Source: JBAXEO01 sp963789515 (GTDB lineage: Bacteria; Actinomycetota; Coriobacteriia; Anaerosomatales; JAAXUF01). Taken from it: a stretch of DNA of 64,000 nt. The stretch covers positions 434,001 to 498,000 of the forward strand of contig CAWBKW010000002.1 in NCBI GenBank assembly GCA_963789515.1, read 5' to 3'. Shown here piece after piece: positions 26,120-35,907 of the stretch. Position 1 is the stretch's first letter. Each line of letters begins with the position of its first letter. The position numbers and the translations under genes were made by a program. Below the pieces are notes generated by a model, which was not told where the DNA came from, made no database searches, and saw only the letters and a program-made list of their open reading frames with translations.

Positions 26120-26813
26120 CGCGGCCCTCACAGTCCTGCCGATGCACCCGCCACGGGTCACCCTCGAGGTCGTCCAGAACGACCCCGAGCTCCTCGCGTA
26201 CCTCCAGATGGGTGACGACTACCTCGGGGCGATCGGCTACACGGAGCATGGGCTGCGGCACTCCAATCTGACCGCCCACATCGCGGGCAACATCCTCACG
26301 CGGCTGGGCTACTCGGAGCGTGAAGCCGAGGTGGCTGCGGTCGCCGGCTTCATCCACGACATCGGCAACTGCGTGTCGCGGTCCGACCACTGGATCTCGT
26401 CCGCGTTCATCGCGCGCGCGGCGCTCACACGGCTCGGCATGCCCTACGACGAGGTGGCCACCGTCATGAACGCGGTGGGCAATCACGAGGAGGACGCCTC
26501 CGACCCGGCGACAGCTGCGGCTGCGGCCGTCGTGATCGCCGACAAGGCCGACGTACACGAGACGCGCGTGCGGCTGCTGGACCCGTCGGCCTACGACATC
26601 CACGACCGCGTGAACCACTCGGCGAAGCGCAGCTTCCTGCGAGTCGACTCTGACACGCGGACGCTCACGCTCGAGATCGAGATCGACACGACGGAGATCC
26701 AGATCATGGAGTACTTCGAAATCTTCCTGGAACGGATGCAGTTGAGCCGTCGTGCCGCTACAGTGTTGGACGCGGAGTTCTCGCTCGTGATCAACGGAAC
26801 AAAGCTCCTCTAG
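26112..26813 (+). CDS. HD-domain phosphohydrolase
   Basis: A 233-residue protein of the HD superfamily. Metal-binding residues are seen in HGLRHSNLTAHIAG, FIHDIGN (the HD pair), and a later VGNHEED and ADKADVHETR. This arrangement suggests a nucleotide or phosphate ester hydrolase, but substrate is unknown. The gene starts inside the end of yajC and lies 37 bases before secD, so it is embedded in the Sec operon, which is not usual for secretion genes. The last 60 residues form a separate region (TRTLTLEIEIDTTEIQIMEYFEIFLERMQ). Confidence 0.85.
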   Translation: MSDAALTVLPMHPPRVTLEVVQNDPELLAYLQMGDDYLGAIGYTEHGLRHSNLTAHIAGNILTRLGYSEREAEVAAVAGFIHDIGNCVSRSDHWISSAFIARAALTRLGMPYDEVATVMNAVGNHEEDASDPATAAAAAVVIADKADVHETRVRLLDPSAYDIHDRVNHSAKRSFLRVDSDTRTLTLEIEIDTTEIQIMEYFEIFLERMQLSRRAATVLDAEFSLVINGTKLL

Positions 26814-26850
26814 CCGAGGAGATGACCGATCAGGCAAGGAAGGCAGGAGA

Positions 26851-28236
26851 ATGGACCCGAAGCAACGCAACTACCTGTTGCTCGCGCTCTGCGCGATCAT
26901 CGTGATCGGTTCGTGGGCGCTGTTCGTGCCCCCGAACAAGAAGATCACCCAGGGCCTCGACATCCAGGGAGGGCTCTCGGTCATCCTGACTGCCAAGCCA
27001 GCCGAGGGTAAGTCGCTGACCACGACTGACATGGACCGCGCCGAGCTCATCGTGCGTAACCGTGTCGACAAGCTCGGCGCCTCGGAAACGAGCATCCAGC
27101 GCCAGGGCAGCGACTCGATCCTCGTGCAGATCCCCGGCATCAAGAACGCCGAGGAAGCGCTCAAGGTCATCGGCTCGACCGGCCAGCTCGAGTTCGTCGA
27201 GGTCGCGTCGATCACCGATACCGCGGCCGTGGCCGCCCTGCGTACCGGTGAGGACAACGTCAAGCTCAAGGCGGGCACCTACAAGCCCTTCATGACCGGC
27301 GAAGTCGTCAAGACCGCTGCGGTGTCGCAGAACACCCAGACGGGCCAGATCGAAGTCAACATCTCGATGAGCCCCGACGGCTCCAAGACCTGGGCCGAGG
27401 CGACGACTCGCATGGCCCCGATCTCCAAGGGCGGCAAGTCGCCCACCGGCGAGCAGGTGGCGATCGTGCTTGACGGCGTGGTCAAGTCGGCTCCGACGGT
27501 CAACGAGCCCATCACGGGCGGGCAGACGGCGATCTCCGGCAAGTTCACCGCCGACGATGCCAAGAACCTCAAGACCGTCCTCGAGACCGGCGCGCTGCCG
27601 GTCACGCTCGAGCCGGTCGACACGCGCGTCGTCGGTCCGACGCTGGGCCAGGACTCGCTCCGCCAAGGCGTGATCGCGGCCCTCGTCGGCCTGCTGCTGG
27701 TCGCGATCTACCTCATCGCGTTCTACCGCGGGCTGGGCGCCATCTCGGTCGTCTCACTCCTCGTGTTCGCATCGATGTTTCTCGGACTGCTCGCCGGGCT
27801 GTCGATGTTCGGGCTCTTCGCGCTCTCGTTGCCTGGAATCGCCGGCATCGTGCTGACGATCGGTATTGCGGCCGACTCGTCCATCCTCATCAACGAACGC
27901 GTTCGTGAGGAGATCGGTCTGGGCAAGACGTATCGCTCGGCGGCCGCATCCGGCACGCGGCACGCGATCATCACGAGCGCCGACGCCGACCTCGTCACCT
28001 TCGTCTCCGCGCTGGCGCTGTTCACGGTCGCCATCGGCCCGGTCCGAGGCTTCGCCCTCACGCTGATGCTCGGCATCGTGTGCGACCTGCTCATGATGCT
28101 GCTGTTCAAGCGCCCGGTGGTCATGCTGCTTGCCGACAACATCATCCCCAAGTCACCCGCGCTGTGGGGCGTTCCGAAAGAGGTAACCAAGACCGGCTCC
28201 TCGGCTGCCAAGAAGGGGGGTGCCGTCCGTGCATAA
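26851..28236 (+). CDS. secD: Protein translocase subunit SecD
   Basis: A 461-residue RND-type membrane protein. The first helix is followed by the SecD D1 signature ITQGLDIQGGLSVIL; the P1 periplasmic domain runs to about residue 255. Then come five helices with VGPTLGQDSLRQG and GIAADSSILINERVREEI, the proton-conducting Asp region. SecD works with SecF to pull proteins through SecYEG at the outer face using the proton gradient. It is slightly shorter than E. coli SecD, as in many Gram-positives. It overlaps secF by a few bases. Confidence 0.96.
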   Translation: MDPKQRNYLLLALCAIIVIGSWALFVPPNKKITQGLDIQGGLSVILTAKPAEGKSLTTTDMDRAELIVRNRVDKLGASETSIQRQGSDSILVQIPGIKNAEEALKVIGSTGQLEFVEVASITDTAAVAALRTGEDNVKLKAGTYKPFMTGEVVKTAAVSQNTQTGQIEVNISMSPDGSKTWAEATTRMAPISKGGKSPTGEQVAIVLDGVVKSAPTVNEPITGGQTAISGKFTADDAKNLKTVLETGALPVTLEPVDTRVVGPTLGQDSLRQGVIAALVGLLLVAIYLIAFYRGLGAISVVSLLVFASMFLGLLAGLSMFGLFALSLPGIAGIVLTIGIAADSSILINERVREEIGLGKTYRSAAASGTRHAIITSADADLVTFVSALALFTVAIGPVRGFALTLMLGIVCDLLMMLLFKRPVVMLLADNIIPKSPALWGVPKEVTKTGSSAAKKGGAVRA

Positions 28237-29141
28237 GTTCAACATCGACTTCATGGGCAATCGTCGCATCATGTTCGCGGTCTCAGCAGTCCTCATCGTC
28301 GTCTCGATTGCCGCCCTCGGAATCCGCGGCCTGAAGTTCGGCGTCGAGTTCACCGGCGGTACGGTCATCAATGTCGTCAATGCGAAAGACGTGACGATCG
28401 AGGACATGCGCAAGGCGTTCGCGGAGGCCGGAATCGCCAACGCGCAGGTCCAGGAGAGCACCATCAACCGGACCCGCGGCTTCATCGTGCGCACCGAGGT
28501 CACCGATCCCAAGGTCGCCAATGCGGACGCAGCCAAGGTTGCCGCGATAACCAAGTTGCCCGGTGGTGAGTTCCAGGTCACGACGATCGGGCCGGGCTGG
28601 GGCAGGAACGTGACCAACAAGGCGCTGCTTGCGCTTGGCGGTCTCGCTTCTCGCGATCCTGCTCTACGTCTCCTTGAGGTTCGAATACAAGATGGCGGTC
28701 ACCGCCATCGTCGCGCTGGTGCACGACATCCTGATCACGCTCGGCATCTACGCCCTTGTCGGATGGGAGATCAGCCCCAACGTCATCGCGGCGCTGCTGG
28801 CCATCCTCGGCTACTCGCTCTACGACACCATCGTGGTGTTCCACCGCATCAAGGAGAACTCCCAGGGTCTCGTCAAGCAGTCGTTCATGAGCATGGCCAA
28901 CGAGTCGATCAACGAGGTGCTGGTACGCTCGCTCAACACCACGGTCTCCTCGCTGATCCCCGTGCTTGTGCTGCTGTTCTTCGGCGGTTCGACGCTCAAG
29001 GACTACGCGCTGGCTCTCACGATCGGTCTGACCGTAGGCGCGTACTCCTCGATCGGTGTCGCCGCTCCGCTCTTCGCCATGTGGAAGGAGCGCGAGCCCA
29101 AGTACGCCGCGCTCGCCAAGAAGTTCGCGAAGGCGTCCTAG
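28229..29141 (+). CDS. secF: Protein translocase subunit SecF (single-base frame break)
   Basis: The product starts HKFNIDFMGNRRIMFAVSAVLIVVSIAAL, carries the SecF signature GLKFGVEFTGGTVINV, and ends with helices including LAILGYSLYDTIVVFHRIKEN and NTTVSSLIPVLVLLFFGG. The frame breaks at 28637, where CTTGGCG would read ALAVSLLAILLYVSLRFEYK with one G fewer; corrected length is 303 residues. The GTG at 28229 is preferred for spacing to AAGGGGGG; GTG 28220 is the alternative. The corrected frame ends 33 bases before a strong hairpin. Confidence 0.93.
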
Positions 29142-29173
29142 ACACGGCGCGTCTGAGCCATGAGAAGTGATGA

Positions 29174-29200
29174 CGGGGCCGGCACACAGTGTCGGCCCCG
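29174..29200 (+). terminator. Strong hairpin after secF
   Basis: CGGGGCCGGCAC-ACA-GTGTCGGCCCCG pairs over 12 positions including one G-T, with a 3-base loop. It is followed by TCCGTT. It should terminate the yajC-secDF transcript just before the recJ-type gene promoter. Confidence 0.7.
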
Positions 29201-29205
29201 TCCGT

Positions 29206-29211
29206 TAGGAT
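29206..29211 (+). promoter_or_regulatory. -10 candidate of the recJ-recQ fusion, predicted leaderless
   Basis: TAGGAT ends six bases before the ATG at 29218, directly after the secF hairpin. Initiation at the usual distance would begin at or next to the start codon; no ribosome site is present. Confidence 0.4.
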
Positions 29212-29217
29212 GAGCGC

Positions 29218-32200
29218 ATGACGAAACCCTGTTCCGAGACGCCGTGGTCCCTCCTGCCTGCCGACCCGGCGGCGGTCGAAGTGCTCGCCCGAACCACCGG
29301 GCTGTCGCGCACCACAGCACGCGTCTTCGTGGCGCGCGGAATCGCGACGGCGGAGCAGGTCGAGCGCTTCCTGTCGCCGAGCCTGGACCGTGACTGGCTC
29401 TCCCCGTCGCTCATCCCGGGACTCGACGCAGGAGCCGAGAGGGTAGCTGCAGCCGTGCGCGGTGGCGAGCATATCGTCGTCTTCGGCGACTTCGACCTTG
29501 ACGGTGTCTCCTCCAGCGCCGTCGCCGCTCGTGGACTCGCGGCCATGGGCGCCAAGGTCAGCGCTATCGTTCCCCATCGTTTCAACGAGGGTTATGGCCT
29601 CTCGGCGGCGGCGATCGATCGACTGCTCCTCCTCGAGCCCGACCTCGTGGTCACCGTCGACTGCGGCATATCGTCCGCGGCAGAGGTGACGATGCTCGCC
29701 GAGCGGGGTGTGGGCGTCGTGATCACCGATCATCATGAGCCCGGCGACCTGCTGCCCGTCGGAGTCCCCGTGGCCGACCCCAAGCTCGACCCGGACAACT
29801 GCCCCTCCTGCGACCTCTCCGGCTCCGGCGTCGCGCTGAAGCTCATCCAGGCCGTTGGAGGGCTTCTCGGCTTCCCGGAGGTGTGGCGCGGCCTGACCGA
29901 CCTCGCCACGCTCGGCACCGTCGCCGACATCGTTCCGCTGACCGCCGAGAACCGCGCGCTGGTCGCCGACGGGGTGCACCGGATGCGGAAAGAGCCACGG
30001 GTGGCGCTCGCATCGCTCGCCGCTGTCGGCGGCGTCACTCCCGATGCGTTGTCGTCGGACAACGTCGCCTTCGTGCTGGCTCCTCGGCTCAACGCCGCCG
30101 GCCGCATGGCCGACCCGCAGATCGCGCTGGATCTCCTGATGACCGACGACCCCGCGCGAGCCGAGGAACTCTCTGCCACGCTCGACGAACTGAACCGGCT
30201 GCGGCAGGCCGCTGAGGCGGACCTGGCAGAGGCCGCTATCGCTCTCGCGGAACGCACCTTTCACGGCGAGCGCGCACTCGTGGTGGCGGGCGAGGGCTGG
30301 CACGAGGGTGTTAAGGGCATCGTCGCCTCGCGCCTCACCAGCCGGTTCGGAGTGCCGACCATCGTGTTCACCATCGAAGACGGTGTGGCACTCGGTAGCG
30401 GTCGTTCCAAAGGGAGCGTCGACCTGTTCCGGGCGCTGGAAGCGTGCGGGGAGCTTCTGACGCGCTACGGCGGTCACGCTGCGGCCGTCGGCTGCGCGCT
30501 TCCGGCCGAGCAGGTGGACGCCTTCAGGGAGTGCCTGCTCGGCTACCTCGACGCACTGCCCGCCGAGCAGTTCGAGACCGAGAAGTGCGTCGATGCCGAG
30601 GTGGAGCTCTCCCAGATCAGCGTTGAGCTGGGTGCGGAGTTCGCGCTCATGGAGCCGTTCGGTCATGGAAACCGCACGCCGCTCCTCGCCGCCTGCGGGG
30701 TCTTCATGAACGGCCGTCAGCGGGTCGGCAAGCTCGGTAACCACTACAAGTTCATGGCCTACGACGGGGTTGCGAGCGTCCCGGCCATCTCCTTCCGTTG
30801 TCCCAACATCGACGATCTGCTCGCCCACGAGACCGCGGTCGACCTCGTCTTCGAGGCCACCGTGGACGAGTGGCGAGGCAAGACGCGCGTGCAGCTCCGA
30901 GTCCGCGATGTGCACCCGCGGGTGGCCCGGACCGACGCGCCGGCCTACGAGCTGGTAGAGGACCTGTTCGCCAAGGCCGATGAGATCCTGGCACGCGAGG
31001 AGTATGCGGGGATCGAAGAGGCCGCGGCCTTCCACACGAAACTCGCGGGGGTGACCTTCGAGGGCCGTCAGGACGCGCTTGAACGGCTGACGGCCGGTGC
31101 TCCACTGCGCCTCGAGCGTCAGCCCCACAACGAGTACGACGCCAACGCATGCGCCCTGTTCGACCCGCATGGCGACCAGGTCGGCTTCTTCAATCGCCGC
31201 TTGGCCGCCGCGCTCGCGCCCGCGATCGATGCCGGGGTTGCCTACGACGTCGAGGTCACCGAGGTGACCGGGGGCGAAGAGGGCCGGTCCCTCGGGGTGA
31301 ACGTCTTGGTCTCGCGGCGTGACGCGAGCCGCGCCGAGGAGGACCGCGCCGAGCAGCGCGCAGCACGGCGAGCACAGCTGTCGGAGTTGACCGCCCAAGA
31401 GCTCGATACCGAGCTCACGGGCGCGTTCATCGGCGAACGCTCGCTCCACGACGCCCAGTCCCAAGCACTTGCCCACCTCTCGGCGGGGGAGAGTACGCTG
31501 TGCGTGATGGCGACCGGACGCGGCAAGTCGTTGATATTCCACTTGCACGCCGCTCGAACCGCGCTCCGGCAGGGCCGTGCGAGCGTGTTCGTGTATCCGC
31601 TCCGAGCGCTCGTGGCGGATCAGGCGTTTCACCTTGAGGAGGTGTTCGCCGAGGTCGGTCTCGCAGTCCGCACCGTGACCGGCGAGAGCAGCCTCCCCGA
31701 TCGAGACGAAGCGTTCGCCGAGCTCAAGGCGGGCGCGCTCGACGTTGTACTGACCACTCCCGAGTTCCTCCATCTCTACTCGGAGCGCTTCGCGGCGGCG
31801 GGCAAGGTGGGCTTCCTGGTCGTCGACGAGGCCCATCACGTGGGAATGGCGCGCGCCGGGCATCGTCCCGCGTATGCCCGCCTTGGCGAGGCCGCTTCGA
31901 TCCTCGGTGATCCGACGGTGCTCGCCGTCACCGCCACCGCGGACGACGCAACCGCGCAGGCGATCCGCGAACTCCTGGGAGTCACGGCGGTGGTGCTCGA
32001 CCCCACAGTCCGCGAGAACCTCGAGGTGGTCGACAAGCGTGATGCTCAGGACAAGGACGGCTACCTGGCGGCTCTTGTGGCCAAGGGAGGCAAGACCGTC
32101 ATCTACGTGAACTCTCGTGAGCAGTCGGTGAAGCTCGCGCGGATGCTCAGGAAGCGCGTCCCCGACGTGGCGATGCGAACGGCGTTCTACAACGGAGGCC

Positions 32201-32850
32201 TGGCGCGCTCAGCGCGACATGCCGTCGAGCGTGCGTTTCGCGCCGGCGAGGTGTCCGTGATCGTTGCGACCAGCGCGTTCGGCGAGGGTGTCAACATCCC
32301 GGACATCCGCAACGTCGCGCTCTACCATCTGCCCTTCAACGACGTCGAGTTCAACCAGATGTCCGGCCGCGCGGGCCGGGACGGGGCGCAGGCGCGGATC
32401 CACCTCCTGTACGGTGGCCGGGACGCCCGCATCAACGAGATGATCCTGTCGAGCCTGGCGCCCGGTCGAGACGACATGGCCGCGCTCTATGTCGTCCTCC
32501 GGGAATTGGCCGCCGCCGAGGGTCCGGGATTCGAGATCACCAACGCCGAGCTGGCCGTGCGCTGCAAGAAGGCGCAGCCGAAGTTCTCGCTCGACGAGCG
32601 GGGAGTATCCTCGGCGCTCGGCATCTTCCGCGACCTGGCGTTCGTCGTCGGGGAAGGTCACGGTGCGTTTCGAAGGCTTACCTTCACGCCATCCGCGAGC
32701 AAGGTCGAGCTGGAGTCCAGCGTGCGCTACGCCGAGGGACTCGAGGAGATCGGCGAGTTCGCGCAGTTCAAGTCGTGGGCACTCACCGCGGAATCCGATG
32801 AGCTCCTCGCCAGGTTCAACCGGCCAATCCTGCCGACCGCGGTACACTAA
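29218..32850 (+). CDS. RecJ exonuclease - HIRAN - RecQ-like helicase fusion
   Basis: A single 1210-residue frame. Residues about 1-560 are RecJ: FGDFDLDGVSSSA (about 90), VVITDHHEPGD (about 169), DHHA1 and OB domains. Residues about 600-700 form a HIRAN domain (LAGVTFEGRQDALERL...HNEYDANACALFDPHGDQVGFFNRRLA). Residues about 740-1150 are a superfamily 2 RecQ-type helicase with Walker A MATGRGKSLIF, VVDEAHHVG (DEAH-type), SREQSVKLARML and motif VI QMSGRAGRDG. RecQ unwinds and RecJ degrades the 5' strand in recombination, so fusion couples both steps. HIRAN domains bind DNA 3' ends. No frame break is seen across 3.6 kb. Confidence 0.93.
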   Translation: MTKPCSETPWSLLPADPAAVEVLARTTGLSRTTARVFVARGIATAEQVERFLSPSLDRDWLSPSLIPGLDAGAERVAAAVRGGEHIVVFGDFDLDGVSSSAVAARGLAAMGAKVSAIVPHRFNEGYGLSAAAIDRLLLLEPDLVVTVDCGISSAAEVTMLAERGVGVVITDHHEPGDLLPVGVPVADPKLDPDNCPSCDLSGSGVALKLIQAVGGLLGFPEVWRGLTDLATLGTVADIVPLTAENRALVADGVHRMRKEPRVALASLAAVGGVTPDALSSDNVAFVLAPRLNAAGRMADPQIALDLLMTDDPARAEELSATLDELNRLRQAAEADLAEAAIALAERTFHGERALVVAGEGWHEGVKGIVASRLTSRFGVPTIVFTIEDGVALGSGRSKGSVDLFRALEACGELLTRYGGHAAAVGCALPAEQVDAFRECLLGYLDALPAEQFETEKCVDAEVELSQISVELGAEFALMEPFGHGNRTPLLAACGVFMNGRQRVGKLGNHYKFMAYDGVASVPAISFRCPNIDDLLAHETAVDLVFEATVDEWRGKTRVQLRVRDVHPRVARTDAPAYELVEDLFAKADEILAREEYAGIEEAAAFHTKLAGVTFEGRQDALERLTAGAPLRLERQPHNEYDANACALFDPHGDQVGFFNRRLAAALAPAIDAGVAYDVEVTEVTGGEEGRSLGVNVLVSRRDASRAEEDRAEQRAARRAQLSELTAQELDTELTGAFIGERSLHDAQSQALAHLSAGESTLCVMATGRGKSLIFHLHAARTALRQGRASVFVYPLRALVADQAFHLEEVFAEVGLAVRTVTGESSLPDRDEAFAELKAGALDVVLTTPEFLHLYSERFAAAGKVGFLVVDEAHHVGMARAGHRPAYARLGEAASILGDPTVLAVTATADDATAQAIRELLGVTAVVLDPTVRENLEVVDKRDAQDKDGYLAALVAKGGKTVIYVNSREQSVKLARMLRKRVPDVAMRTAFYNGGLARSARHAVERAFRAGEVSVIVATSAFGEGVNIPDIRNVALYHLPFNDVEFNQMSGRAGRDGAQARIHLLYGGRDARINEMILSSLAPGRDDMAALYVVLRELAAAEGPGFEITNAELAVRCKKAQPKFSLDERGVSSALGIFRDLAFVVGEGHGAFRRLTFTPSASKVELESSVRYAEGLEEIGEFAQFKSWALTAESDELLARFNRPILPTAVH
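32843..32848 (+). promoter_or_regulatory. -10 candidate of rel, overlapping the recJ-recQ stop
   Basis: TACACT overlaps the TAA stop of the upstream gene (GTACACTAA). It lies 38 bases before the rel TTG start, whose ribosome site GAAGGAACG follows. Confidence 0.35.
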
Positions 32851-32886
32851 CACTCTGAACCCACACCCTCGCGCGAAGGAACGAGC

Positions 32887-35104
32887 TTGCCGGCGACCCT
32901 CGAACAGATAGAAGCGCAGGTCAGGGCGTACAACCCTGACGCGGATCTGACCGGTCTCGACGACGCCTTCGACTTCGCAGGGCTCGCGCACGAGGGCCAG
33001 AGCCGCAAGAGCGGTGAGCCGTTCGTCAACCACCCCATCGAGGTGGCACTCATCCTCGCCGAGCTGCACATGGATACCGCCACGCTCAAGGCAGCGCTTC
33101 TGCATGATGTCGTCGAGGACTCCGATGTCTCGCTCGCCGAGATCCGCGAGCGCTTCGGCGACGAAGTGGCCGACCTGGTCGACGGCGTGACCAAGCTCGG
33201 CAAGATCGAGTTCGAGTCGCTCTCCGAGGCGCAATCCAACAACCTTCGCAAGATGCTCATCGCGATGGCCAAGGACATCCGCGTCATCCTCATCAAACTC
33301 GCTGACCGGCTGCACAACATGCGGACGCTCGCGGCACTACCGGAGGAGCGGCGCTACGACAAGGCGCGCGAGACGATGGAGATCTACGCCCCGCTTGCCA
33401 ACCGGCTCGGTATCTCGAGCATCAAGTGGGAGCTTGAGGACCTGGCCTTCTACTACCTCGAGCCGCACAAGTTCCACCAGGTATCGCGCATGGTCGCCGA
33501 GAGCCGAGAGGCTCGTGAGGAGTACCTCGCCCAGGTCATCGCACAGCTCAAGGAGGAGCTCTCTGCAGTCGGTATCGTGGCGAAGATCTCGGGACGCCCC
33601 AAGCACCTCTACAGCGTCTACCAGAAGATGAGCCAGAAGGGCAAAGACTTCAACGAGATCCACGATCTCATCGCGCTGAGAGTCATCGTCGACTCGGTCA
33701 AGGACGTCTACGGCGCCCTCGGCACGGTGCATTCGATCTGGAAGCCGATGCCGGGCAGGTTCAAGGACTACGTGGCGATGCCCAAATTCAACATGTACCA
33801 GTCGCTGCACACCACCGTCATCGGCCCCTCGGGCAGCCCTCTCGAGATCCAGATCCGCTCCGAGGAGATGCATCGCACCGCCGAGTACGGCGTTGCGGCG
33901 CACTGGCGCTACAAGGAGGGTCTGCGAGGGGACGACGCCTTCGACGAGCGGCTCGCCTGGCTTGCGGCAGATGCTCGAATGGCAGACCGAGCTCAAGGAC
34001 CCTCGGGAGTTCATGGAGGCCTTGAAGATCGACCTCTTCGAGGAGGAGGTCTTCGTCTTCAGCCCCAAGGGTGACGTCATAAGCCTCAAGCGTGGGTCGA
34101 CCCCTATCGACTTCGCCTACGCGATCCACACGGAGGTCGGTAACCACTGCGTGGGCGCAAAGGTCAACGGCTCGATCGTCCCTCTCGGCTACGAGCTGCA
34201 GATGGGGGACCGCATCGAGATCCTTACCAACAAGAGCTCCCGGCCGTCGCGAGACTGGCTCAACATCGTCAAGACCTCCTCGGCGAAGAGCAAGATCCGC
34301 AACTACTACTCCAAGGTCACGAGGGAAGACGACCTGGTTCGCGGCAGGGACGAGCTCTCGAAAGTGATGCGCAAGCACGGGCTGGGCATCGGCAGCAAGA
34401 CCGCCGAGAAGGCCATCGAGGCCGTCTCCAAGGAGATGAACTACGCCCATCCCGACGACATTCTCGCCGCCATCGGCGCCGGAAAGATCTCGGCGAAGCA
34501 GGTGGGAACCAAGCTCCTGAAGCTCATGGCCAAGGATGGGGCAGTAGCTAAACCTGAACCTGAGGTAGAGGAATTCACGCTCGACAAGCCGATGATGGCG
34601 CCCCGCAGTCATCGTCGCAAGAGCGGCGGTGGCGTCAAGGTCAAAGGCATCGACGACGTGCTCGTGCGTCTGGCGCGCTGCTGCACCCCGGTTCCCGGGG
34701 ACAAGATCATCGGCTTCGTGACGCGGGGCAGGGGCGTGTCGGTTCACCGTATCGACTGCCCCAACGCAAGTGAACTGTTGAGCGCGCCGGAGCGGATCAT
34801 CGATGTCGAGTGGGACCTGGGCACGAACGCCACATTCCAGGTGGAGATCTTCGTCGAAGCGCTCGACCGGCTGCGGCTCCTGCAGGATGTGACCGCCGCA
34901 CTCGCCGAATCCGGCGTCAACATCCTCGCTTCGTCGACCACCACGCACAAGGACGGGTTGGTCGACATGCGATTCCTGTTCGAACTGGGCGACCTCACGC
35001 GGCTGGACACCGTTCTCCGGGAGGTCCGCGGCACCGAAGGCGTGTTCGAGGCACGACGGATGATGTCCGGCGAAGCCACGCAGCGCAAGCGCGGAGACCG
35101 TTGA
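32887..35104 (+). CDS. rel: Bifunctional (p)ppGpp synthetase/hydrolase Rel (single-base frame break)
   Basis: The domain order is complete. The HD hydrolase carries NHPIEVALIL and LLHDVVEDSD. The synthetase carries DLIALRVIVDSVKDVYGALG and GRFKDYVAMPKFNMYQSLHT. TGS follows (VFVFSPKGDVISLKRGSTPIDFAYAIH), then a zinc-finger region (LARCCTPVPGDKIIGF) and ACT (QVEIFVEALDRLRLLQDVT). The frame breaks at 33964, where CTTGCGGCAG gives WLRQMLEWQTEL with one G fewer; corrected length is 738 residues. The TTG start at 32887 has AAGGAACG upstream. Rel sets (p)ppGpp levels during starvation. Its TGA shares a base with the next ATG. Confidence 0.94.
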
Positions 35105-35743
35105 TGCAGGTCGCTGCGGCTCGTTCTCGGCCCGCTCGAGACCAACTGCTGGATCGTCTCCGACGAGTGCGGAGGTCCGGCCATCGTCATCGACCCTGCG
35201 GAGGACCCCGCTCGTATCGTGACTGAGCTCGGGGACCGCAGTGTGGCGGCGGTGGTCCTGACCCACGGGCACTTCGACCACCTGGGTGCGGTGGAGGCGC
35301 TTCTCTCGGAGACAGGCGCGCCGCTGTTTGTGCACACCGACGATGCCGAGTCGATCACCACTCCGACTGGCAGCGGGGGAGCGGCTTGGGGCTTTCATGT
35401 GAGTTCGCCGCCGGCCGATCGGCTGCTCGCGGACGGGGACGTCGTTGAAGCCGGAGATCTGCGCCTGAGCGTCCTTCACACACCCGGCCACACGCCCGGC
35501 GGCATCTGCCTACTCGGGGACGGCGGCGAGGGCCAGCCACCTCAGCTCTTCTCAGGAGACACGCTCTTTGCCGGCAGTGTGGGGCGCACGGACTTCCCGG
35601 GCGGCGACGGTCGCGCACTCGCGCTCTCGATCGCCCGCGTGCTGGCGCCGCTCGCGCCGGAAACGATCGTGCACCCCGGTCACGGACCGGACACGACGAT
35701 CGGTCGCGAGCGCAGGCTGAACCCGTTCTTTCCGAGGGCTTGA
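35104..35743 (+). CDS. Metallo-beta-lactamase-fold hydrolase (single-base frame break)
   Basis: A glyoxalase II-like hydrolase. The metal site is VVLTHGHFDHLGAVEAL (HxHxDH), with later HTPGHTPGGICL, FSGDTLFAGSVGRTD and VHPGHGPDTTIG. This pattern matches the YcbL/GloB-like thioesterase group, which may hydrolyse S-lactoylglutathione or other thioesters. The ATG at 35104 overlaps the rel stop. A frame break at 35116 follows MQVA; with one G fewer it continues RLVLGPLETNCWIVSDECG, for 212 residues. A downstream GTG at 35219 would remove the N-terminal strand and is not credible. Confidence 0.88.
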
Positions 35744-35777
35744 GCCCTCCGCTTCCGACCCGGATGAACGCGCGGAT

Positions 35778-35793
35778 TGTGACGGCCGTCACA
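35778..35793. promoter_or_regulatory. Perfect CRP/FNR-type palindrome
   Basis: TGTGACGGCCGTCACA is a perfect 16-bp dyad matching the TGTGA-N6-TCACA consensus of CRP-type regulators. Its centre is about 91 bases upstream of the start predicted from the -10 at 35865, a typical distance for class I activation. The next gene encodes a multihaem cytochrome. The identity of the regulator is inferred. Confidence 0.6.
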
Positions 35794-35861
35794 GTTGGCC
35801 TCGCGCCACAGAAAGACCACATCATCGGTGGTTCCAATCTCGGCGATTGGCAGCTCCGGCA

Positions 35862-35870
35862 TGCTAGAAT
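35862..35870 (+). promoter_or_regulatory. Extended -10 promoter of the giant cytochrome gene
   Basis: TGC-TAGAAT is identical to the elements before valS and the gene at 9567. It leaves a 5' leader of about 110 bases. No -35 with correct spacing is seen, consistent with an activator-dependent or extended -10 promoter. Confidence 0.55.
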
Positions 35871-35907
35871 ATGAGCGAATCTGAGTCAGTTCTCGGTGGT
35901 CACTGCA

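Noticed and set aside
29017..31863. Long open frame on the minus strand opposite the recJ-recQ fusion (over 900 codons)
   Set aside because: It is a high-GC codon-bias shadow. Its product has no recognisable domains, while the plus strand encodes complete RecJ, HIRAN and helicase motifs.
33818..35491. Long minus-strand frame opposite rel and the MBL gene
   Set aside because: No domain is recognisable and it spans two well-supported plus-strand genes.
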